Counted from the stretch's first letter, positions 27,193 through 36,558 are shown. The stretch is DNA of 64,000 bases from Sulfurimonas indica (GCF_009192995.1 NZ_SDID01000001.1:62001-126000); one strand, 5' to 3'. Program-made: numbers and translations. The notes: generated by a model from the letters alone, not told the origin.

Positions 27193-28266
27193 TTAATTAA
27201 TTTTTCTTTTTGCTATTTCTTCTATAAGTACTGTTGCATATGAACCTTTTGGAAGTGTAAAGTTAAGTTCATATTGTGCTTCAACTTGATTGAAACGTCC
27301 CTCTATATCTGTCGGATAAACCCATGCATAACGACGTGCTCCATCTGCGTTGATATCATCATCATAATCTTTCTCTATGACTCTGGCTTCCATAGTAGCA
27401 AGCCGAGCTTTTTTCCCAGGAAGCAGGCCTGTAACACTTACATCACGTTCATTAAAACGTTTTAAGTCATCCTCTGCACCCTCATAATCAAAAAGTCGAC
27501 CGTAAGGGTAATGTTCCATAACATCTCCACTGATAAGTTTAAAAGGATGAGATTGCGCTTTCATCTTTTTTACTTCATCATTTGGCATATTAAGCAATGA
27601 TTCTAATTCGCTAGCTTCAAAACTATTCACAAGCGAGTTAATCTCAAGTCTGCGTGAGAGCCAGAGATTAAAGAGATGTGACTGGTAAGCATTGATAAGA
27701 AGCTTTTTTACACGAGGGTTTCTCTCACGTGCTTCACCTTTTGCCAATTTTTCTCCAAGAATATGGTTATTGCCGTCATTCCCAAAACGCTGGTATCCAA
27801 AAAAGTTTGGCATTCCCTGCTTGTCAATGTTTTTCAAGGCTTCATCAATTTTAGCCGCACTTGTAGGATTGACCTTTTTGAGTTTAATATAGAAACGATT
27901 AGCTTTTAAGTGCCCGATACGGATTTTATTGTTGTGATAGGTTTTTGAGAGAATTTTGATGCCGTCAAAATTAAAACTATCCATCGCCTCTTCATATTTT
28001 CTATGCAGTGAGATATACTGTTTTGTCATGGCATGTTTGTCTTTGAGCCCCGCATAGCCTATCTCTTTGTTTTTGATGCCAAGATAACGGGCAATCTGTC
28101 CTATCATCTCTGTTGTAGAGAGTCCTTTTTTCCTCACAAACAGGACAAGGTGTTCTCCCTCTCCACTAAATTCATAAAGAGGTATCTCTTCTACTACAAA
28201 ATCCCGTGGAGACTGTTTAAAATGAAAATCTATACTTGCATGTGCAAGCGAATAAAATCTATCCAT
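27193..28266 (-). CDS. truD: tRNA pseudouridine(13) synthase TruD
   Basis: Converts uridine 13 of tRNA-Glu to pseudouridine; 357 residues. The catalytic Asp is in GYAGLKDKHAMTKQYISL (about residues 75-92), with the family's RFYIKLKK and FFGYQRFG motifs and a C-terminal domain including GLLPGKKA. It lies 15 bases upstream of psd and 20 bases after thiL in a likely three-gene operon. Confidence 0.95.
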   Translation of the reverse strand: MDRFYSLAHASIDFHFKQSPRDFVVEEIPLYEFSGEGEHLVLFVRKKGLSTTEMIGQIARYLGIKNKEIGYAGLKDKHAMTKQYISLHRKYEEAMDSFNFDGIKILSKTYHNNKIRIGHLKANRFYIKLKKVNPTSAAKIDEALKNIDKQGMPNFFGYQRFGNDGNNHILGEKLAKGEARERNPRVKKLLINAYQSHLFNLWLSRRLEINSLVNSFEASELESLLNMPNDEVKKMKAQSHPFKLISGDVMEHYPYGRLFDYEGAEDDLKRFNERDVSVTGLLPGKKARLATMEARVIEKDYDDDINADGARRYAWVYPTDIEGRFNQVEAQYELNFTLPKGSYATVLIEEIAKRKIN

Positions 28267-28286
28267 ATAATTCTTTTTCCTACTAT

Positions 28287-29105
28287 TTAAAAATGGTGTG
28301 CCCTACATCTGTTTTTATATCTGTTGCGTGAGGCTCTTGCAAAAATATTTAAAGGTGTTCGACTTTGTACAGCCCGCCGAACTACTGCTTTTCTATCGCG
28401 CTTATCAAAGGCTATAAGCATCTCATACTCTTCACCGCTACACCCCAATGACTTAGGAAGTTTTGTATGAAATCGCACGCCGATACTATTGCGTGTTGTA
28501 ATCTTTTGTAAATCACTCAGGAGCCCATCAGAAATATCCATGCCGGCTTTTAAAAACCGTTCTGATCTTCTAATAAAAGTATCTCTGAGTTGTATATCTA
28601 CAAACTTCGACTTTTTATGAATCTTTCCAAGATTGAAAAGTTTTTTAAGCTCCTTTGCACTCTCTCCAAGCTTCCCTGTATACGCAAAAAGGTAGTTATC
28701 TCTCACACCTTTTCGAAGTAATGGTTTTTTACTCTTTGAAATAATCGTCACGGTTATGTCTAACTTCGTGTTACTTATCGTATCGCCACCAATAATTTCC
28801 ATATTATAACATTTTGCAACATCTTTAAAGCCCTTTGCGAGCGCTTGCATATCATGTTTTGACATACTTTTTGGCATTGCAACACTCAAAAGTGCATACA
28901 GAGGCTTTGCATTCATGGCAATGGCATCTGAAATATTGACCAGCATCGCTTTTTTAGCTATCTGTTCATAACTCATCCACTCTTTTTTAAAGTGGACATT
29001 TTCAAAAAAAGCATCTTTTGAATAGATAAACTCACCAATGCAAGCAGCATCATCACCAATATGTTTATTGTTAAAAAGTGATATAAAATAATTTTCTAAA
29101 TTCAA
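28287..29105 (-). CDS. thiL: Thiamine-monophosphate kinase ThiL
   Basis: Phosphorylates thiamine monophosphate to the diphosphate. 272 residues, shorter than the usual 310-330. Nucleotide/metal motifs: IGDDAACIG near residue 15, VNISDAIAMNAKP, IIGGDTIS and MDISDGLLSDL. The start is a TTG giving MNLENYFISLF, which aligns with the family N-terminus; no ATG upstream is in frame. The C-terminus (SRNRYKNRCRAHHF) is basic and unlike typical ThiL, perhaps lineage-specific. Confidence 0.9.
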   Translation of the reverse strand: MNLENYFISLFNNKHIGDDAACIGEFIYSKDAFFENVHFKKEWMSYEQIAKKAMLVNISDAIAMNAKPLYALLSVAMPKSMSKHDMQALAKGFKDVAKCYNMEIIGGDTISNTKLDITVTIISKSKKPLLRKGVRDNYLFAYTGKLGESAKELKKLFNLGKIHKKSKFVDIQLRDTFIRRSERFLKAGMDISDGLLSDLQKITTRNSIGVRFHTKLPKSLGCSGEEYEMLIAFDKRDRKAVVRRAVQSRTPLNIFARASRNRYKNRCRAHHF

Positions 29106-29188
29106 AAACTCTTCTTTTTCTTAAGCTATTATTAATTGCAACCGATATAGAATGGTAAGTTATTATAACATTTTTAGGAAAAATATTT

Positions 29189-30400
29189 ATGAAGCAATCC
29201 ATAAAAAAGATATTTCAGAACTTAAATACATATTTACTTTTTGTTTTATTTGTTGCGATACTTGGTATGTTACTTGTTCTAGAGCATAGTTTATCATTTG
29301 ACAAAGTAGATAATTTACGTAATCAAAAAAAGATTATCTCTACACTTACAAAGCTAGATAAAAGTGATCTTGAACTAGCACTTATACAGTTTAATGGTAA
29401 AAGCACTCGCCTGCATCAAGAGATAAACAAACTACGTACACTTTATAAGTATGCTTATATTGACAAGTATGTTCTTAAAAATGAACAAGAGTACTTTGCA
29501 GATTTACAAAAACTCTCAGAACTGACCGACACTTTCAACAAAGCTGCAAAAGAGTACTATGTTGACACAAGAGACATAGAACGAGAAAAAACAGCAAAAA
29601 GACGTTTAGACGTAGCGCTCTACACTATTAACAAACATATAGACTCTATGCTCCTAAAAACCATAACATATAATGAAGAGAAATTTTACTTTGTTAAAAA
29701 TGCTATTGTTGTTATTTTTATTCTTATTCTTTTAGCAACATTTTACTATCGTCGTACACTTAACGCTATCTACAAAGATATAGAGTTTTTATATCAAGTG
29801 GAGAAACACAGAAAAACCTATACTATCTTTTCTCAAGAGGCCGATGCAATTGCACTGCGCATGAACAGAAAAAACACATCAAGTGACAATCCTGATTTTC
29901 TTGATCCGGTAACCGGTATCAATAATCATAAAGGATTAATTAACTCATACTCAATGAAAAAAGGTGCTAAAGAGAGTAACTTTACCTCTGTTACAGTTTT
30001 AGAGATAGATAATTTTTCAAAATCAAACAGAGCCTTTCCTCAAGATGTAACACAGGCAATACTCAAAAAAATTGCCTATACTATCTCTCTACATGAACAG
30101 GCCATTGATGTCATTGCAAGAACAGATTTTAATCAATTTACAATTATTTTTTCCCGCTCTTCAAAAGAGCAGTCCTACAAAGATGTGGAGCTCATTCGTG
30201 AAAGTATCGCAGAACTAAAGTTCAATATTCCACATCAAGGTTCTACACAGATAACTGTCAGTGGTGGTTTTGTCATCAAACCAAACAACACCTCTTTGGA
30301 AGAAGCAATGAAACAGGCAAAAGAGATTTTACACTACGCACAATCAACAGGTACCAACAGAATTCTTCAAGCAAGAGACCTTGCACAACGAGAGATATAA
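29189..30400 (+). CDS. Membrane protein with degenerate GGDEF domain
   Basis: 403 residues. Two membrane helices (about 14-32 and 171-187) enclose a helical extracytoplasmic sensor region. The C-terminal 160 residues are GGDEF-like, keeping the metal Asp (D274 in LEIDNFS) and the opening DPVTGINN, but the signature is DFNQF (313-317) in place of GGDEF, removing the residues for GTP binding and catalysis. Likely a non-catalytic c-di-GMP-related signalling protein or sensor. It stands alone between thiL and sdhA. Confidence 0.85.
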   Translation: MKQSIKKIFQNLNTYLLFVLFVAILGMLLVLEHSLSFDKVDNLRNQKKIISTLTKLDKSDLELALIQFNGKSTRLHQEINKLRTLYKYAYIDKYVLKNEQEYFADLQKLSELTDTFNKAAKEYYVDTRDIEREKTAKRRLDVALYTINKHIDSMLLKTITYNEEKFYFVKNAIVVIFILILLATFYYRRTLNAIYKDIEFLYQVEKHRKTYTIFSQEADAIALRMNRKNTSSDNPDFLDPVTGINNHKGLINSYSMKKGAKESNFTSVTVLEIDNFSKSNRAFPQDVTQAILKKIAYTISLHEQAIDVIARTDFNQFTIIFSRSSKEQSYKDVELIRESIAELKFNIPHQGSTQITVSGGFVIKPNNTSLEEAMKQAKEILHYAQSTGTNRILQARDLAQREI

Positions 30401-30480
30401 TATCATTTTGTATTATATGTCTCAAATAGTAACAAACTGAAACTTCCTCGATACAAAGTCAATATTTAACCTGCACTAAG

Positions 30481-30501
30481 GCTGACTGCGATATAATCAG
30501 C
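30481..30501 (+). promoter_or_regulatory. sdhA promoter -10 flanked by a short inverted repeat
   Basis: TATAAT at 30492-30497 is framed by GCTGA (30481-30485) and TCAGC (30497-30501), followed 20 bases later by GAAGGAAAG and the ATG at 30533. The arms around the -10 could be an operator. Confidence 0.5.
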
Positions 30502-30532
30502 ATTATTTTAGTTCTTTATTGAAGGAAAGTTA

Positions 30533-32245
30533 ATGAGTATTCCTATTTATACTTACGACGCAATTATTGTTGGTGCAGGTCTTGCAGGATGTGCAGCAGC
30601 TAGAGAGTTGCAAAACGCAGGAAAAAAAGTCGCTGTTATTACAAAGTTACATCCACTTAGAAGTCACTCAGGTGCAGCACAAGGTGGTATCAATGCAGCA
30701 TTTAGTGATGAAGACAGTGTTGAGCTTCATGAATTTGACACAGTAAAAGGTTCTGATTACCTAGCAGACCAGGATGCTGTTGAATTTATGTGCCAAAAAG
30801 CTCCTGAAACAATTCGCTGGGCTGAAAAAATGGGTGCTGCTTTTAGTAGACAGGAAAATGGAAAAATCGCACAACGTCCATTCGGTGGTCAATCTTCTCC
30901 TCGTGCATGTTATGCAAAAGACAGAACAGGATTAACACTGCTTCAGACTGTTTATGAGCAAGCAGACCGCGTTGGTGTAAAATTCTGGGATGAGTGGTAT
31001 GCTGCAGATATCATCTATAAAGATGGAAAAGTTTCTGGTGTTGTAGCATTTAACATTCGTGATATGCAAATGGCGATTTTCAATGCAAAATCTGTCATGT
31101 TTGCAACAGGTGGTTATGCTCGTGCGTATAAAATCAACTCAAATGCTCACGCAAATACAGGAGACGGTCTCTCTATTGTAGCGCGTCACGGTCTTCCATT
31201 AGAAGATATGGAGTTTGTACAATTCCACCCATCAGGACTATCAGGAAATGGCGTATTAATCTCTGAAGCTGCACGTGGTGAAGGTGGAAGACTTTTCAAC
31301 TCTAAGGGTGAGCGTTTTATGGAAAAATATGCACCAAATGCTCTTGAGCTAGCAAGTCGTGACGTTGTTGCACGTGCAATCCTCAATGAGATTCGTGAAG
31401 GTCGTGGTGTAGGACCTCGTAAAGATGCCGTATATCTCGATGTAACACATCTTGGAAAAGATTTAATCATGGAGAGATTACCAGAGTTGCGTGAACTCGC
31501 TATGACTTTCCTTGGACTAGATATGATAAAAGAGCCAATTCTTATCTCTGCTACAGCACACTATTCAATGGGTGGTATTCCTGTAGATATTGATGGTCAT
31601 GCTCGTCTTAATAATGAAGATTTCATTGAAGGTTTCTATGCTGCTGGTGAATGTTCTTGTGTTTCTGTTCATGGTGCAAACCGCCTTGGTGCAAACTCAG
31701 TACTTGAAGCACTTCTATTTGGTCGTTTTGTTGGAAAAACAATGGTTAACGATATAGAAAATATCACGTTACGTCCGGCAAGTCAAGATGATGCAGCCAG
31801 AGCACTTCAAGAGGTCGAATTTATTTTGAACAATAATGGTGATGAAAGTGTTCCTTCACTTCGTGATGAATTGCAACACTGTATGAGTGATAATGCTGGT
31901 GCATTTAGAACGAAAGAGACACTTCAAATTGCCGTAGACAAAGTAAAAGAGTTGCGTGAGCGTTTTAAAAATATCCGCATCAAAGACAAATCAAAAATCT
32001 TCAATACAGAACTTCAAGAAGCGATAGAGTTTGGGCATATGCTTGACTACTCTCTTTTTATTGTTGAGAGTGCTATTGCGAGAGAAGAGAGCCGTGGTGC
32101 ACACTACAGAGAGGATTTTCAAGAGCGTGATGATGAAAACTTCTTAAAACATACTATGGCGTATATGGATGAAGATGGCAATATCAAACTTGACTACATG
32201 GATGTTGTTCTTGGCAAACATGAACTTAAAGCAAGAAATTACTAA
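30533..32245 (+). CDS. sdhA: Succinate dehydrogenase/fumarate reductase flavoprotein (SdhABE type)
   Basis: Catalytic FAD subunit, 570 residues. FAD-binding GAGLAGCAAARELQNAGK at 14-31; probable FAD-linking His H45 in LRSHSGAAQGG; substrate-site motifs FHPSGL and EAARGEGGRLFNSKGERF, and GANRLGANSVLEALLFGR. The N-terminus begins directly with the Rossmann strand, with no twin-arginine signal peptide, unlike periplasmic methylmenaquinol:fumarate reductase MfrA of Wolinella and Campylobacter. It is therefore probably cytoplasmic, serving the TCA or reductive TCA cycle. The operon with the iron-sulfur and HdrB-like subunits has 9-10 base gaps. Confidence 0.92.
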   Translation: MSIPIYTYDAIIVGAGLAGCAAARELQNAGKKVAVITKLHPLRSHSGAAQGGINAAFSDEDSVELHEFDTVKGSDYLADQDAVEFMCQKAPETIRWAEKMGAAFSRQENGKIAQRPFGGQSSPRACYAKDRTGLTLLQTVYEQADRVGVKFWDEWYAADIIYKDGKVSGVVAFNIRDMQMAIFNAKSVMFATGGYARAYKINSNAHANTGDGLSIVARHGLPLEDMEFVQFHPSGLSGNGVLISEAARGEGGRLFNSKGERFMEKYAPNALELASRDVVARAILNEIREGRGVGPRKDAVYLDVTHLGKDLIMERLPELRELAMTFLGLDMIKEPILISATAHYSMGGIPVDIDGHARLNNEDFIEGFYAAGECSCVSVHGANRLGANSVLEALLFGRFVGKTMVNDIENITLRPASQDDAARALQEVEFILNNNGDESVPSLRDELQHCMSDNAGAFRTKETLQIAVDKVKELRERFKNIRIKDKSKIFNTELQEAIEFGHMLDYSLFIVESAIAREESRGAHYREDFQERDDENFLKHTMAYMDEDGNIKLDYMDVVLGKHELKARNY

Positions 32246-32254
32246 GGATAACTT

Positions 32255-33235
32255 ATGAGTACAGAACATAAAATAACTACACAAAAAGTAAACTTCAAAG
32301 TATTCCGTTTTAATGCTGATGAAGATTATTTACCATATTATGAAAACTACGATATGGAAGTGACTTCTGAAGAAGTTGTACTTGATATATTAAACAGAAT
32401 CAAATGGGACCATGATGGAAGTTTTTCATACAGAAGATCTTGCCGTCACGGTATCTGTGGTGCTTGTGCTATCAAAGTAAATGGCAGAAGTACACTTGCA
32501 TGTAAAGAGAGCATGAACGACATGGTTGCACTCTTTGGAAATGAGCTTGTCATCGAACCACTCAGTATCAAACGTGCTGTAAAAGATATGATCATTGACA
32601 AAGGTGACTTCTGGGAGAAACACGAAGCTGTAACACCTTATCTTGTCGCAGATATTGATGAGGAACCAGAGATGGAGAATCTTGTTTCACCTGAAGATGC
32701 AGAAGCACTTGATGAAGCAGACTTATGTATCCAGTGTGGTGCTTGTCATTATGCTTGTCCTGTAGTTGAGATAAATGAAGATTTCATGGGACCAGCGGCT
32801 TTTGCAGCAGCATACAGATTTGAATCAGATGTCCGTGATAATGCTGATTCAAGACTTGCGGATGTAAATGCAGAGAAACAGGGTGTTTGGGATTGTGTAA
32901 AATGTTTTGAATGTGCTGAAGTTTGTCCTAAAGAGATCAATCCTATTTCTAAGATCACAAAACTGCATCAAATGGCATTCCAAAAAGGAATCGCAGAAAA
33001 TAATGTTGCAGTACGTCACGCAGTCGGATTCAAAAAATCGATTGAAAAACGTGGTGTCCTTGATGAAGGTGGCTTAGTACTCTACTCTGAAGGTCCAGCT
33101 ATTGTAAAACATGTTCCAGTTGCACTCAAAATGCTTAAAAAAGGCAAAATTGCAATGCCATGGAATATTCCAACATCAGATAATATGGATGAGATTAAAA
33201 AACTTGTCAAATCTTCATCTACAGCAAAGTTCTAG
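32255..33235 (+). CDS. sdhB: Succinate dehydrogenase/fumarate reductase iron-sulfur subunit
   Basis: Electron-transfer subunit, 326 residues. An N-terminal 2Fe-2S ferredoxin domain has SCRHGICGACAIKVNG with a fourth Cys in LACK. The C-terminal ferredoxin domain has two Cys clusters, CIQCGACHYACP and CVKCFECAEVCP, as expected for 4Fe-4S and 3Fe/4Fe centres. A C-terminal extension of about 70 residues beyond the clusters is longer than in classical SdhB, as in the SdhE-containing enzymes. AAGGAT precedes the ATG. Confidence 0.93.
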   Translation: MSTEHKITTQKVNFKVFRFNADEDYLPYYENYDMEVTSEEVVLDILNRIKWDHDGSFSYRRSCRHGICGACAIKVNGRSTLACKESMNDMVALFGNELVIEPLSIKRAVKDMIIDKGDFWEKHEAVTPYLVADIDEEPEMENLVSPEDAEALDEADLCIQCGACHYACPVVEINEDFMGPAAFAAAYRFESDVRDNADSRLADVNAEKQGVWDCVKCFECAEVCPKEINPISKITKLHQMAFQKGIAENNVAVRHAVGFKKSIEKRGVLDEGGLVLYSEGPAIVKHVPVALKMLKKGKIAMPWNIPTSDNMDEIKKLVKSSSTAKF

Positions 33236-33245
33236 GAGTTAAAGA

Positions 33246-34127
33246 ATGGAAAAATTAAGATACGCACTTTTTACAGGATGTACAGCAAAACAGAGTACTC
33301 CAGAGCAGATGATGTCAACAATGGCTGTGGCTGAAAAACTGGGAATCGAACTTGTAGAGTTAACAGAAGCTTCTTGTTGTGGCGCTTCTCACTTACAGGA
33401 TTATGATGACTTTTTATCACTTGTTTTAAATGCAAGAAACATTGCTTATGCTGAGAAACACGGGCTTACAATGGTAACTATCTGTAATACTTGTCAACTT
33501 AACACTGCAATGACAAAACATCGTCTGGATGAAAACCCAGAACTCAAAGCAAGAGTAAATGAAAAACTTGCAGAAGTTGGATTGGAGTACAAAGGTACTT
33601 CTGATATCACTCACTTCTTATATGCTATCATTGATGATATCGGTCTTGATAAAATCAAAGAGATGGTTGTAACACCACTGAGCCAGTTCAATATCGCTCC
33701 TTTTTATGGATGTCACAATATTCGTCCCTCAGAGTTACAAAATGAGACACACAAAACTCCAGAGTCAGCATACCGCCCTACTTCACTCGATGATCTAATC
33801 ATTGCGTGTGGTGGTCAAAATGTTGACTATGAAGAGAAGAACAAATGTTGTGGTTTCCATGTTGAGCTTCAAGCTCCTCATACTGCTGCAGTTCTTACTG
33901 GTAATGCGATTGCGGGTGCGATGGATGGAAACGCAGACTGGATGGTAACACCATGTCCACTCTGTCACCTTAAACTTGATACGCAAACTGCACATGCAAG
34001 TGAAGCAATCGGTCGTGAAGTTGAGCTTCCTGTACTTCATATGCAGCAAATGGTAGGGCTTGCACTTGGCTGTACTCCGGCTGAGCTTGGACTTAACCAT
34101 CACTTAGCGAAAGTTGATTTCGTTTAA
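33246..34127 (+). CDS. sdhE: HdrB-like subunit SdhE/MfrE with two CCG domains
   Basis: 293 residues homologous to heterodisulfide reductase subunit B. Two cysteine-rich CCG motifs are visible: ELTEASCCGASHLQ with FTGCTAKQS upstream, and KNKCCGFHVEL with FYGCHNIRPSE and TPCPLCHLKLD. No membrane-spanning cytochrome b subunit is encoded, so in this type of complex SdhE replaces the anchor and probably passes electrons to or from menaquinone at the membrane face. AGGAG precedes the ATG. Confidence 0.92.
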   Translation: MEKLRYALFTGCTAKQSTPEQMMSTMAVAEKLGIELVELTEASCCGASHLQDYDDFLSLVLNARNIAYAEKHGLTMVTICNTCQLNTAMTKHRLDENPELKARVNEKLAEVGLEYKGTSDITHFLYAIIDDIGLDKIKEMVVTPLSQFNIAPFYGCHNIRPSELQNETHKTPESAYRPTSLDDLIIACGGQNVDYEEKNKCCGFHVELQAPHTAAVLTGNAIAGAMDGNADWMVTPCPLCHLKLDTQTAHASEAIGREVELPVLHMQQMVGLALGCTPAELGLNHHLAKVDFV

Positions 34128-34138
34128 TACCTCTTTTT

Positions 34139-34163
34139 TATTCCATCTTTCAAAGATGGAATA
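34139..34163 (+). terminator. Hairpin after sdhE
   Basis: TATTCCATCTTT (34139-34150) and AAAGATGGAATA (34152-34163) are perfectly complementary with C between, giving a 9-10 bp stem and small loop 12 bases after the stop. No strong T-tail follows, but the T-rich CTCTTTTTT precedes it. Confidence 0.5.
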
Positions 34164-34198
34164 ATCCTCTTCTATATAAAAACTTCAGGACTTTACAA

Positions 34199-34975
34199 AT
34201 GTCAGATACAATCGAGATAATTTCATGGAATGTTAATGGAATTCGTGCCGTTGCTAACAAAGAAGCTCTTCAATGGGTAGATAAACGTGATACCGACATC
34301 TTATGCCTTCAAGAGATAAAAGCCCAAAAAGAACAGATTCCAGATAATCTTTTTGAAAAAGAATTTACAGAAGTTCTTATCAATCCTGCTCAAAGAAAAG
34401 GTTACAGTGGTACAGCGACTTTTAGTATGCTACAAAGTGATTATCATTCGACTTGTCCAGAGATAGACACAACCCATGAAGGGCGTATTATTGAAACACA
34501 TTATGATGATATCGTTTTATTTAATGTCTACTTTCCAAATGGACAAAGAGATGAAGAAAGACTGGCTCATAAAATGAAGTTTTATGATGATTTTTTAGCA
34601 CATTGTGAAGCGCTGCGTGAGGATGGAAAAAGTATCATCATCTGTGGAGATGTTAATACGGCTCACCGTGAGATTGACTTAAAAAACCCTAAAGCAAACG
34701 CCAAAACATCCGGTTTTTTACCGATAGAGCGAGCATGGATAGACAAACTGCTTGATCATGGCTATATAGATACATTTCGTTATGTAAACGGAGATGAAGT
34801 TGACAGATACTCATGGTGGAGCTATCGTGCAAATGCTAGAGTGAAAAATGTAGGCTGGAGAATTGACTACTTTTTTATCTCTGAAGATTTGGAAGAGTCT
34901 TTGGAAGATGCTTTCATTTTAGACTACATCGAAGGATCAGACCACTGCCCTGTAGGTATTCGTATTGCAATATAA
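34199..34975 (+). CDS. xth: Exodeoxyribonuclease III
   Basis: DNA repair nuclease with AP endonuclease and 3'-5' exonuclease activity; 258 residues. Family motifs: SWNVNGIRAV, LCLQEIKAQ with the metal Glu, the GYSGTATFS region, ICGDVNTAHREIDLKNP, WWSYRANARVKNVGWRIDYFF and SDHCPVGI containing the catalytic Asp/His. All key blocks are intact. It ends convergently with the DUF1566 gene, with a hairpin covering the junction. Confidence 0.96.
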   Translation: MSDTIEIISWNVNGIRAVANKEALQWVDKRDTDILCLQEIKAQKEQIPDNLFEKEFTEVLINPAQRKGYSGTATFSMLQSDYHSTCPEIDTTHEGRIIETHYDDIVLFNVYFPNGQRDEERLAHKMKFYDDFLAHCEALREDGKSIIICGDVNTAHREIDLKNPKANAKTSGFLPIERAWIDKLLDHGYIDTFRYVNGDEVDRYSWWSYRANARVKNVGWRIDYFFISEDLEESLEDAFILDYIEGSDHCPVGIRIAI

Positions 34976-34989
34976 GATTATTTCTTATA
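34971..34989. terminator. Hairpin at the convergent xth/DUF1566 ends
   Basis: TATAAGA (34971-34977) pairs with TCTTATA (34983-34989) around TTATT, enclosing both stop codons. Weak AT-rich stem, so function is uncertain. Confidence 0.35.
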
Positions 34990-35376
34990 CTCTCTCACAC
35001 AAATAATAAAGTTTTTATCGCATTTATCACTTGAAGATGTAAATCCATTGCCTGTAAAAACAGTAATGGCATTTAACTCTTCATTTTTATCACTCTCACT
35101 ACTCCAGTACACATGTGCTCCCAAAAATTGAAACTTCTCTTTTAATTTATCTGATTGTGAAAGTGTAAAAAGTTCTTTTTGTGTAGCTAAACGCCAATCG
35201 TTGTGCCCACCTAAGTCTAATTGTTTACAGTATCCTACTGCCAATTTCCATATCTTTTCTTCTGCTTCAACATTGTCCTGCCACTGTAAGTGCTGTTTAT
35301 TATCCAACACAAATCCTTGGTCTCCTGCATAAAGAGAAGTAACTAATAAATAGATTGATAAAAAATACTTTAGCAC
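34978..35376 (-). CDS. Secreted DUF1566 (Lcl C-terminal) domain protein
   Basis: 132 residues: signal peptide (LKYFLSIYLLVTSLYAG) followed by a single Lcl/DUF1566 domain marked by LQWQDN near the start, GHNDWRLATQKELFTL, VYWSSE and the C-terminal FIICVRE. Two Cys in YCKQL and KCDKNFIICV may form disulfides. It is probably periplasmic or surface; ligand and role are unknown. It appears transcribed alone. Confidence 0.75.
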   Translation of the reverse strand: MLKYFLSIYLLVTSLYAGDQGFVLDNKQHLQWQDNVEAEEKIWKLAVGYCKQLDLGGHNDWRLATQKELFTLSQSDKLKEKFQFLGAHVYWSSESDKNEELNAITVFTGNGFTSSSDKCDKNFIICVREYKK

Positions 35377-35443
35377 GACAATTCCTCTTTTGGTTTTATT
35401 ATAGTAACTCTTTTATGTGTACTTTTTGTGTAATCTCTCAAAA

Positions 35444-35974
35444 CTACTTTCCAAGTCCAAAAACATTGGAAAGTGTATTGATATAATTGAAGTAACCCAC
35501 AATCGCTACAGCTTCGAGTATCTCCTTATCACTCCATCCAAATGCTTTAATAGCATCGATATCTTCTTGCATCATCTTATAATTATCTTTTTTTGATGCT
35601 CTTACACAAAAGTTTAAAAGTGCCTTTTCTTTATCATCTACCTGCATATTGTCAATACCACGAAGAATCTCTTCGATTTTAGCCTCACTCAACCCTAGCA
35701 TCTTTGCTATATTTTTATGAACATCAACACACATCACACAGCTATTCTCTTTAGAAATAAGCAAAGCAATCGCTTCTTTAATATCATATGAGAGATATGT
35801 CTTTTCTAAAAGATAGGTTTGTACCATTGCATCTGTTGCAAAATAGACTTTTTTATCAAGTGCCAAAAGTTTAAATATCTCTCCTAGCGAACCTGTTTTC
35901 TCTAAAATAGGACGAGCTCTCTCTTGAATCTCTGGACTCATCTCTTCAAATTCCGGTAAATCTATATATGCCAT
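35444..35974 (-). CDS. Carboxymuconolactone decarboxylase/AhpD-like protein
   Basis: 176 residues, all-helical CMD family. The redox motif CVMCVDVHKNIAK (Cys-X2-Cys with downstream His) indicates an AhpD-type thiol peroxidase/disulfide reductase rather than a decarboxylase. AAGGAT is upstream of the ATG. It is 2 bases downstream of the YeeE/YedE gene pair, suggesting co-transcription and a possible role in thiol or sulfur chemistry linked to their substrate. Confidence 0.8.
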   Translation of the reverse strand: MAYIDLPEFEEMSPEIQERARPILEKTGSLGEIFKLLALDKKVYFATDAMVQTYLLEKTYLSYDIKEAIALLISKENSCVMCVDVHKNIAKMLGLSEAKIEEILRGIDNMQVDDKEKALLNFCVRASKKDNYKMMQEDIDAIKAFGWSDKEILEAVAIVGYFNYINTLSNVFGLGK

Positions 35975-35976
35975 TT

Positions 35977-36558
35977 TTAATCCTTACTATTTTTAAAATC
36001 TGCAGGGTCTTTATACTCTAGAGAAGGTAACAGATACGCACCTACAAGTAAAAGAACTCCAAAAACCACTGTAATCACCATCCCATATTCTGTAAAAAAA
36101 TCAGGAAGTCTTATTTTACCAAAATTTGGCTCCATTATCTTTTGAATATAAGGATAAAAATAGGTAAAAACAGCACCGCCAACCATACCACCAATGACAC
36201 CAACAAGTGCATCGATTCTTCCTTCTGAAACAGAGACAAAAAATGCTGCAGGGCATTTTCCAAGTATAACAAGTCCTGTTCCAAAGAGCACTGCACCAAT
36301 AATTAAACCTCCAAGAAGTGTCGGCTTGACATCAAAGCTTGCATAACCATTGGCTACCAAAAAATAGAAACCGATACTTGAGAGCCCTACTGTTGTCATT
36401 GCCATACGGATGGCTAATGTATCTTCAAAAAGTAAGAATCCTGCCATCTTTTCAAACTTGTCTAGCCTGCTGTAGAGAATTATTGCACCAAAAAAGAATC
36501 CTATCACAAGTATAGTTAAAATCGAGCCATGTTCCTCTTTTGCTATAATATCAAACAT
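35977..36558 (-). CDS. YeeE/YedE-family membrane protein, C-terminal half type
   Basis: About 193 residues with five or so membrane helices. The conserved cysteine motif LGKCPAAFFVSV matches YeeE/YedE (DUF395) transporters, which in some bacteria import thiosulfate. This protein represents one half of the full-length family; the partner half is the upstream gene, which it overlaps by 8 bases. The ATG at 36558 is used because AAGG is 6 bases upstream; GTG at 36561 is less likely. Substrate is unproven; reduced sulfur is the family-based guess. Confidence 0.85.
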   Translation of the reverse strand: MFDIIAKEEHGSILTILVIGFFFGAIILYSRLDKFEKMAGFLLFEDTLAIRMAMTTVGLSSIGFYFLVANGYASFDVKPTLLGGLIIGAVLFGTGLVILGKCPAAFFVSVSEGRIDALVGVIGGMVGGAVFTYFYPYIQKIMEPNFGKIRLPDFFTEYGMVITVVFGVLLLVGAYLLPSLEYKDPADFKNSKD

